From contig JADKFS010000002.1 in the NCBI GenBank assembly GCA_016717335.1, positions 496,001 to 560,000 on the forward strand: a stretch of 64,000 nt of DNA. The letters run 5' to 3'. A program made the translations under genes and the position numbers. Below, piece after piece: positions 44,903 to 53,977 of the stretch; the first letter of the stretch is position 1, and each line of letters begins with the position of its first letter. The notes under the pieces were generated by a model. The model searched no databases. It was not told the DNA's origin and saw only the letters and a program-made list of their open reading frames with translations. The DNA comes from Candidatus Ribeiella danica (GTDB lineage Bacteria; Chloroflexota; Chloroflexia; Chloroflexales; Roseiflexaceae).

Positions 44903-46107
44903 CTCAAAGGGTTTCACTTGACAAAAGGAGGTGGACAGGACGCCATCATTTGGTATGATCACGCGTGCCAAGACCTGATCAGCCAAAGGAGGAATCCGTG
45001 CCCACCTCACCGCTCTATGATAGCACCTCTCAGCAGTTGGCCGCGCAGTTGCCGAACGCTCGTCCCAGCCAGGTCGAAACACTGGCGCTGCTGGTGGTCG
45101 CGAGCAGCCAAAGCGTCTCGGCCCAAATTGGGAAAATCGCCCGTGCGATGCCGCTCGACACAACCCAAGCTGCCAAAGAACAACGCATCCGGCGCTTGCT
45201 CGATAACGAGCGTATCACCCAGGAAGACCACTATCAGCCGCTCGCCAAACTGGCGCTACACGGCTTGAAAGGCCAGAAGGTGCAACTCCTGATCGATCGC
45301 GTCCTGCTGCGCGATACCCATAACATTCTGGTGGTGAGCATTGGCTTTCGCCGACGCTCGCTGCCGTTGGCTTGGCTCGCGCTGCCCCATCGGGGGCAGC
45401 GTGGATTGGCTGACCAAAAGGCAGTCCTGCGCTCCGCGCTGGCGCTGCTGCCCGAACGGGTGCGGGTCAGCATCCACGGCGACAGTGAGTTCCGCAGCCA
45501 GGAGCTGTTTGCCTGGGTGCGCGAGCTGGGCCACGATAGCCTGTTGGGCGTCCCTGGACGCACGCTGCTCGCACTCACCCCGGATGGCGACGCGACGGCG
45601 CTCTCGACCTGGTTGCCCAATCGCGACACGGTTGCCTATCTCAACGGCGTGTATCTGACTGAGGAACGTGTGGGGCCGGTGAATATCCTGGCCTGGTGGG
45701 CCAAAGATGACCAGGGCAAGCCGATTGTGCACGCGGTGATGACCAACCTGCCGGCGACCTGGCAGACCTATCGGCTTGGCAGTCGCCGCATGTGGATCGA
45801 GACGGTCTTTCGCGACTGGCAGAGCGGGGGCTTTCACCTGGATGAGAGTGGCGTGAGTGACCGAGAGCGGTTTGCACGATTGCTGCTGCCACTGGTGATT
45901 GCGTATTTGTGGCGGGTTGCGGTGGGGCGCTGGGTGGTCAAGCGGGGCTACCGTAACCTGGTTGACGATGGTGCGGCGCGCAGCTGGAAATACAGCCTGT
46001 TCCAGATTGGCGTGGCCTGGAAGGAGCGTTTGAGTAGTTACACCCAAGCGCTGCCGATGGTGTGGGTTCTGTACCTGTAATCGTCCCATTCAGTGATACC
46101 CTTTGAG
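44903..46107 (+). mobile_element. IS4-family insertion sequence, apparently intact
   Basis: A 1,205-bp element. Its terminal inverted repeats share CTCAAAGGGTwTCACT. Both sides are flanked by the 10-bp direct repeat ACATACTACC (44893-44902 and 46108-46117), a target duplication length fitting IS4-type elements. It contains one transposase gene. It separates the coiled-coil gene from the broken IS5-like element. The perfect duplication suggests recent insertion. Confidence 0.9.
44998..46080 (+). CDS. IS4-family DDE transposase
   Basis: A 360-residue DDE transposase. The first Asp is in QLLIDRVLL (about residue 97), the second in SIHGDSEFRSQ (about 160), and the Glu in RMWIETVFRDWQSGGF (about 263), the IS4 YREK-like region. 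The start is GTG at 44998, preceded by AAAGGAGG at ideal spacing; an upstream GTG at 44965 is less likely. The gene fills the element between the two inverted repeats and ends 27 bases from the right end. No frameshift. Confidence 0.92.
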   Translation: MPTSPLYDSTSQQLAAQLPNARPSQVETLALLVVASSQSVSAQIGKIARAMPLDTTQAAKEQRIRRLLDNERITQEDHYQPLAKLALHGLKGQKVQLLIDRVLLRDTHNILVVSIGFRRRSLPLAWLALPHRGQRGLADQKAVLRSALALLPERVRVSIHGDSEFRSQELFAWVRELGHDSLLGVPGRTLLALTPDGDATALSTWLPNRDTVAYLNGVYLTEERVGPVNILAWWAKDDQGKPIVHAVMTNLPATWQTYRLGSRRMWIETVFRDWQSGGFHLDESGVSDRERFARLLLPLVIAYLWRVAVGRWVVKRGYRNLVDDGAARSWKYSLFQIGVAWKERLSSYTQALPMVWVLYL

Positions 46108-46165
46108 ACATACTACCCGCATACCCAAGACGTTACTCCTACCGTTCGGAAAAGCAGAACGGTCA

Positions 46166-47196
46166 TTAGAGATTATCACGATTTATTTACAGAGAGATGG
46201 CCACGAACACAGGCGAAGCCGAAAGTTGTGTAACCCACAGCAAACTGCCATGACCATATCCCGTGCGGTGTCTTTCCAGAGACGGATCGTGTCTTTCACG
46301 ATCCGACAGCGCTGATGCTACAGATGATGTGCTCAATGAACACCCGACGCTGGGCAATTGCGCCGTTTTCGGCTTTTTGTGTATCGGTCAGCTCCTTCCC
46401 GCGCGGTTTCTTGTGCGGTTGTATGATCACGACCCTGCGAGCGTAAAACCGACAAAACCGAGATCTTGCAGTAATTCGCTGCCCTCCGGTAACGGATAGG
46501 GCGTTTGGTCGGCGATTGGTTTGTCGTGGCGACTCCTTCGTAGGTGTCGCTGAGAAACGGGACCGTGCCAGTTGCTGCCCCGAGCAGGACGTTTTTCACC
46601 GTATGGCGCTTTTTCTTGCCGCTATACCACGCGCTTTGTTCATCCGGGTCTTTGGGGCGGGTGATCGGTCGTTCTGTGCCATCGTGAAAAAAGGGGAGCC
46701 GGTTGGTGCTGCCGCAGCTACCTGTGGCGCTGTGGCCTCCAGATCGGCGAGGCGTTGTTGTAGCGCCACAAGGTGGCGTGCCGGCAGATCCCCGATATCG
46801 CTCAGGGTTTGGTGGAGCACCGGCAAAAGCACATGAATCCACTTGTTGGCGTTCGACTGCGACATCTCGAACATGGCGCCGTGCGCAACCTGGAGCGCCG
46901 CCACCTTGAGATAGCTCAAAATGAACAAGAGACGATCTTCCGGTGTTGGCAGCGGGCAGCTGGTGTACTGGCTGTAACGGCGACCGGTGCGCGGCTTGCC
47001 CTCCATTGTCCAATCCTGCATGTGGCGCACAAACGCAGCTTCAAAGGACGGGACAAACTGCTCGAACTCGTCCACAGTCAAGCTGGTCAAGTCCAAGATT
47101 CGGTAGGCTTTCGTCTTGATATCCTGATATCGCACCATATGGTTCGCCTCCTTGCATACAGAGGCAGTAGTATATCATAAATCGTGATAATCTCTA
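46166..47196 (-). mobile_element. IS5-like insertion sequence, degraded
   Basis: A 1,031-bp element bounded by 21-bp perfect inverted repeats, TTAGAGATTATCACGATTTAT at 46166-46186 and its complement at 47176-47196. A flanking TA on both sides may be the target duplication or part of the repeats. It carries one broken transposase gene on the minus strand. It interrupts or abuts a HEPN-like gene whose remnant starts at its right edge. Confidence 0.85.
46183..47138 (-). pseudogene. IS5-family transposase with several frameshifts
   Basis: The N-terminal 140 residues are in one frame (MVRYQDIKTKAYRILDL with a helix-turn-helix region ALQVAHGAMFEMSQSNANKW). The frame then changes near 46700 to read FFHDGTERPITRPKDP and GKKKRHTVKNVLL, and again near 46540 towards PYPLPEGSELLQDLGF-like sequence. 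The last part, KRCRIVKDTIRLW and LHNFRLRLCSWPS, runs to a stop inside the terminal repeat. At least two frameshifts make it non-functional unless the sequence is in error. Confidence 0.82.
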
Positions 47197-47406
47197 ATGT
47201 TGCGTGATATTGTCCTTGATCTCCTAACAGAGTCGCGCAATTTCGAATACCAGAAGCGTTTCAGGAAAATTCTCAATACCATCGTTTCCGCTCGCAATAA
47301 TGCCGCACATCTCTCTTGGTTCAATTTTTCAGAGTATCAACTCTACGATGAGAATCTTCGGGAATTCTCGGAAGCAGTGAGCAGTCTTGAAACTCTCCTA
47401 CCTTAA
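47197..47406 (+). pseudogene. C-terminal remnant of a HEPN-like protein
   Basis: 69 residues read from the IS edge. It contains RNNAAH (R-x4-H), the catalytic signature of HEPN ribonucleases, in a helical context (FRKILNTIVSARNNAAH followed by a second helix NLREFSEAVSSLETLLP). GC content is clearly lower than in neighbouring genes, pointing to foreign origin. The N-terminal part is missing; the nominal ATG at 47197 lies at the IS boundary. Likely a defence or toxin gene disrupted by the IS5-like element. Confidence 0.5.
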
Positions 47407-47416
47407 GGTGCATGTA

Positions 47417-48190
47417 ATGCCTCCTATCACGATCGCCACCTGGAATCTCGCGCGCCCCGGCTTCACCGGCAGCGCGCGCAATCAGGCCATCCTCGACCAG
47501 ATCCGCGCCATCAATGCCGACATCTGGGTGCTGACCGAGACGAACGAATCGATCTGCCTGGATGGCTACACATCGCTGGCGACGCCGGAGATTGGCCTGC
47601 GCCGCAAAGGCGAGCGCACGACGATGATCTGGTCGCGCTGGCCGCTACGCGAGCTGCCGGTCTTCCCCGATTTGCCCGAGACCGAGCAGCCGCCGCGCGT
47701 CTCGCCGAGCTACACCACCAGTAGTCGCGACACATCGCCGGCGGTCTGCGCGATCGTGGAGGTGCCCGCTGCGCCGCTGCTGCTCTACGGCACGATCGTC
47801 ACCTACTTCGGCGACCGCGGGCCAACCGGCCAGTCGAAGCACAACGTCGAGCAGCGCAACGCCGTCGCGGCGCACGATCGTGACTGGCGGCGGCTGCGCG
47901 CGGCCTACCCGGACATGCCGATGGTGGTGGCCGGCGACTTCGACGCGACCTGCGACGCGCGCAACTACCCGGCCAAGACGACCTGCACGATGCTGCGCGA
48001 CGCGCTGGAGGCCGCCAATCTCGTCTGCACGACGCGCAATCACTGGATCGACCACATCTGCGTCACGCCTGACCTGGCCGAAGCAGTGTCGGTCGCCGAG
48101 CCCTGGCAGCAGACCTACACCGACGAGCGCGGCAATGGCCCCAAGCCGGTGAGCGATCACCAGGGTGTCCACGTGACCATACGGTTATAA
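47417..48190 (+). CDS. Endonuclease/exonuclease/phosphatase (EEP) family protein
   Basis: A 257-residue EEP-fold protein. It has an N-terminal ATWNLARPG (metal-binding Asn), TETNES (Glu), GDFDAT (the GDxN-like catalytic segment with Asp in place of Asn) near residue 178, and the terminal SDHQGVHV with the catalytic His. Substrates in this family include DNA, phosphodiesters and phospholipids; this one is not assigned. The start MPPITIATWN is preferred to the upstream one, which overlaps the HEPN remnant. It is followed by a small gene after 34 bases. Confidence 0.85.
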   Translation: MPPITIATWNLARPGFTGSARNQAILDQIRAINADIWVLTETNESICLDGYTSLATPEIGLRRKGERTTMIWSRWPLRELPVFPDLPETEQPPRVSPSYTTSSRDTSPAVCAIVEVPAAPLLLYGTIVTYFGDRGPTGQSKHNVEQRNAVAAHDRDWRRLRAAYPDMPMVVAGDFDATCDARNYPAKTTCTMLRDALEAANLVCTTRNHWIDHICVTPDLAEAVSVAEPWQQTYTDERGNGPKPVSDHQGVHVTIRL

Positions 48191-48224
48191 CCGGCCTGAT
48201 CAATCTTACTGAGGAGCTATGACA

Positions 48225-48482
48225 ATGGATGGTCTCACCTTCAAGCGCGATATTCGCAGCCGTGAGCCGAATGAGAATGACCACCGCAACAGCCGGTTCA
48301 AAGTTGGCTGGAACACGGCGGTACGCGGCGAAGCTTACCAAGACGACACTCTGGAGACGTTAACCTGGCAGAATCTCGGCTATAGGCTGGGCAAGCTGCT
48401 GGGACCAGCCTCGGAGACCTTGCAGGACGAGCTGTACGAGACCTGCGTTCGAATCCAGGCCGAACAGCCGGAGCCGCGCTAG
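48225..48482 (+). CDS. Small hypothetical protein downstream of the EEP nuclease
   Basis: About 85 residues beginning MDGLTFKRDIRSREPNENDHRN, with GAGGAG nine bases upstream; the ATG at 48219 is too close to that site. Charged N-terminus, then a helical segment WQNLGYRLGKLLG and a C-terminal LYETCVRIQ. No family recognised. Spacing suggests co-transcription with the EEP gene; it could be a regulator or partner of it. Confidence 0.65.
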   Translation: MDGLTFKRDIRSREPNENDHRNSRFKVGWNTAVRGEAYQDDTLETLTWQNLGYRLGKLLGPASETLQDELYETCVRIQAEQPEPR

Positions 48483-48555
48483 ACGCGGCGGGAGGGGCCG
48501 TACAGACCTCACCGCTTGTCGAAAGCTCGCGTGGCTGGCAGGAGACGCCGAGAGG

Positions 48556-48912
48556 CTATGTCAGGGGTAGATACAGGATGAGATCCTGGTACTCACCGGC
48601 ATCCGACGCGCTGGCGATCAGCACCAGCTTGTCAATCAGCGCACCCATCGCCATGGCCGGATTGAAGACCAGTATCCCCGGAGCGTGATGCCCGCTTGCC
48701 AGATGTGCGTGCAGGTGGCCGGGCATCGACTTGCGGTTATTCGTCACAAGGACGAAATCGTTGGCTTCACACCAGCTGAGGATCGCGGGATCGAGCGTGC
48801 CGCGCGACGGCGCGCCGGGGTCGCCGACAATCCACACTTCGATCTCGGGCGCGGCGCGCCGGAGCTGTTTTCGGTAGGCCGGGGCGAGGTTCTCGTCAAG
48901 CAGGTAGCGCAT
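48556..48912 (-). CDS. DUF5615 PIN-like toxin
   Basis: A 118-residue PIN-like ribonuclease of the Mut7-C/DUF5615 type. The N-terminal MRYLLDENLAP holds the conserved acidic pair (Asp/Glu at 6-7), ILSWCEANDFVLVTNN carries the next conserved acid and GHHAPGILVF follows. It is paired with the DUF433 gene immediately upstream (9-base gap), the usual order of this toxin-antitoxin family. Complete and without frameshift. Confidence 0.85.
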   Translation of the reverse strand: MRYLLDENLAPAYRKQLRRAAPEIEVWIVGDPGAPSRGTLDPAILSWCEANDFVLVTNNRKSMPGHLHAHLASGHHAPGILVFNPAMAMGALIDKLVLIASASDAGEYQDLILYLPLT

Positions 48913-48921
48913 GGGCGACCG

Positions 48922-49248
48922 CTACGAAACCGGCTGCTGCGACGCCTTGCGCTGGCGCAGCTTCAGAACGATCGGCGGCGGGTTGCGCTCCTGCGCCTCG
49001 CGGGCGCTGCGCCCAAAGGCCAGCCAGTCGGCGAGGTAGGCGTCGAGCCGTTCGCGATTGTGCAGGTAGTACAGGATCGTGGCGTAGATCTGCTCGAGAT
49101 CGAGCGCGGGGAAGTGCGCGGCGATCTCTTCCGCCGATTGGCCACGGTGGATATACTCGTAGAGAATGCTCTCGATACCAATCCGCGTCCCTTTGATGCG
49201 AATATCGTCGGGAGCCAGGATGTCGAAATATGACTCGAGATCCATCAT
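48922..49248 (-). CDS. DUF433 antitoxin
   Basis: About 108 residues. FDILAPDDIRIKGTRIGIESILYEYIHRGQSAEEIAAHFP is the classic DUF433 helix-turn-helix region with the GTRI segment; DLEQIYATILYYLHNRERLDAYL follows. It binds DNA and neutralises the adjacent DUF5615 toxin. The C-terminal tail is longer than usual and rich in Arg/Lys. Start at 49248 or 49245; divergent from drmA. Confidence 0.85.
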   Translation of the reverse strand: MMDLESYFDILAPDDIRIKGTRIGIESILYEYIHRGQSAEEIAAHFPALDLEQIYATILYYLHNRERLDAYLADWLAFGRSAREAQERNPPPIVLKLRQRKASQQPVS

Positions 49249-49315
49249 TAACTCGCTTGCCTCATCGCTGTGCTGCTCCTATTGTACCATCTCTGACTAG
49301 CAACTGGGTGTACCG

Positions 49316-51135
49316 ATGACGACAACCGCCTCACCGCTCACCCCGCCTTCCCCCGCCGAGCTGCGCGCCGAGCTGGAGCGCCTGGTGTTGCTCGACCTGC
49401 TCGGCCCGGCCGGCGGCGCCGAGGAGGAGATCGCCGAGCGCAGCGTCCGCGATCGCTACCTGGTCGGCATGCTCGCGCCGCGCCAGCAGCAGATCGCTCC
49501 AGAAGAGCATGCCGATCTCAACCAGGCTGGCGAGGATGCGCCCGACGACGGCCCGATCGACCGCGGGGTCTCGCAGGCGCCGTCGATGTTTCCTCGTCGT
49601 TCGGGCTCACCTTCTGCGTCGACGGCGCCGCGACTGCCATCCAGGTCACGGCGTCGTGGGGGCGCTACCACCGCGTCAAGAGCAAATACCTGATCACCGA
49701 GAAGACCGGCGAGCCGCTGACGGTCTGGCAGCGCCAGCCGATGGACGGCCCGCCGCACGCCATCTCGCTCGCACATGGCCCAATCGCACCCTACGCACCT
49801 GACCCCGAGCAGGCCGAGGTCAAGGTTCGCGGGCTGGTGCGCCAGGCCGAAGACGGCTGGATCGTGACGCTGTTCCTGGTCAACGCGCAGGCCGAGCCCG
49901 AGAAGCTGCGCGACCTCGCCTGGATCTTCCAGCCGGAGCTGCGGGTCGCCGCGCCGGATGGCCGCGCGATCTTCCAGCGCCGCGCGCCGCTCCACGTCAG
50001 CGAGCAGGGCGACCCTGTCACCGCGGCCGAGGCTGCGGCGATGGCAATGCGCTACCGCGATACGGTTGAGTTTGCGGTCGGGCACGGGATCAGCGTGCAT
50101 GCCGACGTCTCGCCCACTGACCCGACCTGCGCGGAGCGGCTCACGACCGTCGTCGTGCCCACCTACGAGGTGCCGCGCACGATTGCGCCGACGCCGGCCG
50201 AGCAGCCCGCGCTTGCCGGCCTCGTCGTCGATATGAAGATGCTGGCCGAGGTGGCTGATGGCGGATTCGCCTCCGTGCTCACGCCGCTCGTGGCCGCCTA
50301 CCGCGCCTGGATCGACGCACAGGGCACACGTATTCACGCGCCTGCCGCGCGCCTGGATGGATTTCCCGCGAGCGCGCACGAGGCGCTGGAGCGCTGTCGC
50401 GAGGCTCTGGCCCGGATTGCTTCCGGTATCGAGCTGCTGGATGCCAATCCACAAGCCGCTACGGCGTTCCGCTTCATGAACCGCGCCATGTGGCAGCAGC
50501 GCGTCCACACGCTCCTCTCCGAGGCGGTACGCCGTGGCCAGCAGCCCGATCTCGCCACGATCGACATTCCCAAAGAGCGCAGCTGGCGGCCGTTCCAGCT
50601 CGCCTTCATCCTGCTGAACCTTCCATCGCTCACCGACCTGCACCATCCTGATCGGAGCGTTGCGCCGACCGCGCTGGCCGACCTGCGCTGGTTCCCCACT
50701 GGCGGCGGCAAGACCGAGGCCTACCTCGGCCTGACCGCCTACACGCTCGGCATCCGCCGGCTCCAGGGTGTCGTGGACGGGCGCTCGGGTATGGATGGCG
50801 TGGCGGTGCTGATGCGCTACACCCTGCGCCTGCTGACCTCCAGCAGTTCCAGCGCGCCGCCACCCTGATCTGCGCCTGTGAGATCATCCGCCGCGAGCAC
50901 CCGCAGCGCTGGGATCGCACGCCGTTCCGCATTGGCCTCTGGGTCGGCCAGCGCACCACGCCCAATAGCACCGAGCAGAGCGACGACGCGCTCAAGCGCG
51001 AGCACGGCCAGTACAGCCGGGCGAGCGCGGTTGGCGGCAGCGGCTCGCCTGCCCAGCTCACCAACTGCCCCTGGTGCGGCGCGAAGATTCAGCCGGAGAA
51101 AGGGGCATATCCGGGTCGAGAAGGTCCCGCGCCGC
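49316..51135 (+). pseudogene. drmA: DISARM helicase DrmA, frameshifted and 3'-truncated
   Basis: The N-terminal region contains DLLGPAGGAEEE and DRYLVGMLAP, as in DISARM DrmA. A one-base loss near 49588 shifts the frame; the next frame begins FGLTFCVDGAATA and runs to 50868 through WFPTGGGKTEAYLGL (Walker A). A second one-base loss near 50837 moves the coding to a third frame with LICACEIIRREHP and the zinc-ribbon NCPWCGAKI. Coding then passes into an integrase 3' fragment. DrmA is normally over 1,000 residues; the second half is absent. No drmB, drmC, drmMI/MII or drmD is visible, so the system is not functional here. The indels may be sequencing errors, but the missing 3' half is not explained that way. 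Confidence 0.82.
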
Positions 51136-51618
51136 ACGCTGACGATCTGCGGTACCCTCCAGCGTGTGAAGGGCAAGCTCGTCCGCTCTACGCCCAAAAC
51201 GGACCGCAGCACTCGCACGCTGCCGATACCGCCGACGCTCCTGGCAGCGCTTCGCGCGTATATGGCCGATCAGCAGGAGAAGTGGCCCGCAGCCCAGTAT
51301 CTCTTCCTGTCGACAACTGGTACGCCGATCGAGCCGATGAACCTGCGCAACCACTTCAAGAAGGTAGCCAAGGAGATCGGCATCCCGGCCAAAACCCGGT
51401 TCCACGATCTCCGGCATAGCTGCGCGACGTTCCTCATCGCGTCCGGCGAGCACCCGCGCGTCATCATGCAGACGCTCGGACACTCGCAGATCAGCACGAC
51501 GATGGACGTGTACGGGCATGTGCTTGAGGAGACGCACCGGCAGGCGGTCGATCGACTCGACGTGTTGCTGGCAAATCCAGAGGAGGACGGTCAGGGGGAG
51601 CCGGACGAGGACGTGTGA
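51136..51618 (+). pseudogene. Tyrosine recombinase (phage integrase), C-terminal fragment
   Basis: About 160 residues of catalytic domain: LVRSTPKTDRSTRTLPIPP (beta-hairpin Lys region), FHDLRHSCATFLI (Arg-x-x-His box), LGHSQISTTMDVYGHV with the second His and the nucleophile Tyr, and an acidic tail. The N-terminal DNA-binding half and the first catalytic Arg are missing; the frame upstream runs into drmA sequence. Located directly beside attR and tRNA-Gln, where the element's integrase is expected. The element is therefore probably immobile on its own. Confidence 0.82.
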
Positions 51619-51620
51619 CT

Positions 51621-51645
51621 TTGGCTGTCAACTTGGCTGTCAACC
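51621..51645 (+). repeat. Putative integrase arm-type sites, right end
   Basis: Doubled TTGGCTGTCAA motif immediately after the integrase stop, same orientation as the pair at 39222-39245 inside the left end. Confidence 0.55.
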
Positions 51646-51741
51646 CCAACACAAAAGCCCTAAACCGTTACGGTTTAGGGCTTTATAATCGTGGCTGGGG
51701 AACAGGGACTCGAACCCCAACTACCTGATCCAGAGTCAGGC
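51634..51741. repeat. Right attachment repeat (attR) overlapping tRNA-Gln
   Basis: Copy of 39016-39123 displaced by 12,618 bases. It covers the 3' part of the complete tRNA-Gln gene and its downstream hairpin. The tRNA 5' part to the right is chromosomal; the 3' part was supplied by the element, so the gene is restored. Confidence 0.88.
51654..51684. terminator. Bidirectional terminator of integrase and tRNA-Gln
   Basis: A 14-bp perfect stem AAAGCCCTAAACCG/CGGTTTAGGGCTTT with a three-base loop, A-rich on one side and T-rich on the other. It can stop the integrase transcript (plus) and the tRNA transcript (minus). Confidence 0.85.
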
Positions 51742-51765
51742 GTTCTACCGTTAAACTATTCCCCA
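51692..51765 (-). tRNA. tRNA-Gln (CUG anticodon)
   Basis: The acceptor stem TGGGGAA/TTCCCCA has seven perfect pairs, the discriminator is G and CCA is encoded. The anticodon arm CCTGA-CTCTGGA-TCAGG gives anticodon CTG; the T-arm contains GTTCGAGTC. This is the target gene of the integrative element. Confidence 0.95.
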
Positions 51766-51804
51766 GTATGAAGGTAGCCAGCACTCTGGCTGCTGACTAC
51801 GCTT

Positions 51805-51891
<87 letters not shown>

Positions 51892-51930
51892 CTGCACCGC
51901 CGGACAGCTAAGCAACGTCCGACGGGCTGT

Positions 51931-51959
51931 ATCATACACTAGCCGGCGATATTTGTCAA
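51931..51959 (-). promoter_or_regulatory. Promoter of the tRNA-Leu/tRNA-Gln unit
   Basis: On the minus strand TTGACA, a 17-base spacer and TATGAT lie about 40 bases upstream of tRNA-Leu. Near-consensus and strong. Confidence 0.8.
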
Positions 51960-51977
51960 ACCGACCTGCGCGCCCGG

Positions 51978-53977
51978 CTAGGGCGCCGATAGCGTGTATG
52001 AGTAGGCGGCCGGCTCGGTCGTGAAGGGCGTCGTGCCGATCACGACCAGGATGCCGCGCTCGCCCGCGCCGAGCTGCACATGCGCGCGACCCTGCGAATC
52101 CACTGCGGGCTGCTCGACGGTGGTCGCCCCCCCTTTGATGCGGATCAGCCGGAGCGCCCAGGTCTGCGCAAGCTCGCCGGTGGTGCGCATGAAGCCGCTG
52201 GCCTGCCAGCCGTCGTCGCTCTCCGCGCCGTCGCTAAAATCAATCTCGGGGATCTGAATATTGTCCAGCAGCAGCCCCGGCGCGTTGTAGCCTCGTCGTG
52301 GACCATCCAGAAGCGCAGATGATGCGCTTGCCGGCAAACGGCGTCAGGTCCATCTGCTCGTCGACCCACTGGCCGCGCGTGCCCTTGTCGGTCTCGACGC
52401 CGGGCGCGCCGCTGATGCCGGTGATGCCATTGCCGAAGTTGTGCCCCTGTGGGTCCAGGTCGGTCGTGCTGGTGCCCTTCAGGGTCGTCCAGGTCTGCCC
52501 GCCGTCGGTCGAGGCACTCACGAACGCGTAGTCGAAGTTCAGCTCGATCTCGTACCAGGCTGAGAACCGCAGCGTGGCCTGCCGGACGCCGGTCAGATCG
52601 ACCTGGCGCGTGAGCGTCTCGATGCTGTCGTCGCCGCGGTTGCTCCACCACATGGCGCGGCCGGCCTTGGGCGTAGTCGCCGTGAGGCCGACCGTGTCGG
52701 CGCCGTCGAAGTCGATCGCCAGCGGGCCTTCCAGCTCGCCGTAGTAATCGGCGCCGAACTGGCTGACCGTCGTCGTCTCAGCCTGCCGAATCGGTGTGAG
52801 CGGCGCGCGCTCGGGCAGCAGCTGGTAGGCGTAGCGCCCGCCATCGACCGCCGGGTCGTCGAGCGCGTTCGCGACGGCCCAATCGGCGTAGATGTCGGCG
52901 AAGCGCTTGATGTCGGGCCGCTTGCGCGCGGCGATCGGCACAAAGGCCTCGGGGTTGTTGCCGGCGTCGGCCTTGATCAGCTCGGATAGGCCCTGCTCGC
53001 CGGCGTACTGCTCCTGGAAGTAGCGCAGGAACAGCTGCGAGGCGCCGTAGTGCGCGCCCTGCAGCGGCTGCCAGGCGGTCAGCTGCAGGTCGGGGTCGCT
53101 CAGGTACTCGAGCGCGACACCCTGCGAGACATAGCCGTTCAGATCCTCCGCCAGAGTCGACATCCCCTCGTTGATCCAGAGCGGGCTGCGGCGCTGCACG
53201 TTCGCCTCGATCATGTGCTGAAACTCGTGCGCCAGCGTCGAGGCATATGCATCGCTGCCGAGCGGAAATGAGTTGATGCCCATCACGAACATGTCGCGCT
53301 CGTTGCTGAAGCGATTGACCGCGCGGACCACGCCGTCGGCGCCGGAGAAGTAGCCGGCCGCGCCGCCGCGCAGGGTGGTGTTGAGGATGGTGAGGCGCGT
53401 GTCGCCGTCGACCCCGGGCGAATGCTCCGCGCCAAACAGGGCGCGGTCACGCGGGTAGATCTGCTGCTCGAACTGTAGAGCCGACTGCTCGAGCGCGCCC
53501 TCGTCGACCTCGAGCGACGTGTCGACGTACATCAGAGCGATCGGCCCGGCGTAGCGCAGGCTCGCGCACCTGGTAGTTGGTATTGGTCTCGAAATCATTG
53601 ACCCAGAAGGTTTCGACGTCGCCAACTTTGACGTCGAGTGGAGTCGTGCGCGCGACGTCCGGGATCGCGCCGATGCCTTTGAACGCCTCGGCCAGCGCGA
53701 CCTGATCGCGCACCTCCGGCGGCGCGGCGGCGATCCGCGCGGGGTCGTCGAGCAGATCGGACGGCGCAGCGGCTGAGGATGTCGGAGCCGGATCTGCAGA
53801 CACGGGCGTGCTGGCCGGCGCCTCTGGCTGCCGAGCTACGGCAGCCGTGGGGGCCGTGGGCGCGGGCTGGCGCGCTGGCGCCGGCGTGGCGGTCGCTTGA
53901 TTCGACGGCATTTCAAACGGCAGCGCGCAGGCCGCCAGCACCCAGACAAACAAGAGCAGGCTGAGACATCGCCTCAT
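51978..53977 (-). pseudogene. Secreted zinc metallopeptidase (immune inhibitor A-like), frameshifted
   Basis: The N-terminus MRRCLSLLLFVWVLAAC is a lipoprotein signal, followed by a Pro/Ala/Thr-rich tether and VGDVETFWVNDFETNTNYQV. The frame shifts near 53573 to ASLRYAGPIALMYVDTS, then the metallopeptidase core LAHEFQHMIEAN (HExxH) and NEGMSTLAEDL, and a C-terminal domain with DYAFVSASTDGGQTW. Two further slips near 52320 and 52300 lead into FWMVHDEA and YNAPGLLLDNIQIPEIDF, ending YSYTLSAP. Each break is explained by a one- or two-base indel, so the intact gene would encode about 665 residues. Probably degrades extracellular protein. Pseudogene or sequencing error cannot be settled here. Confidence 0.8.
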
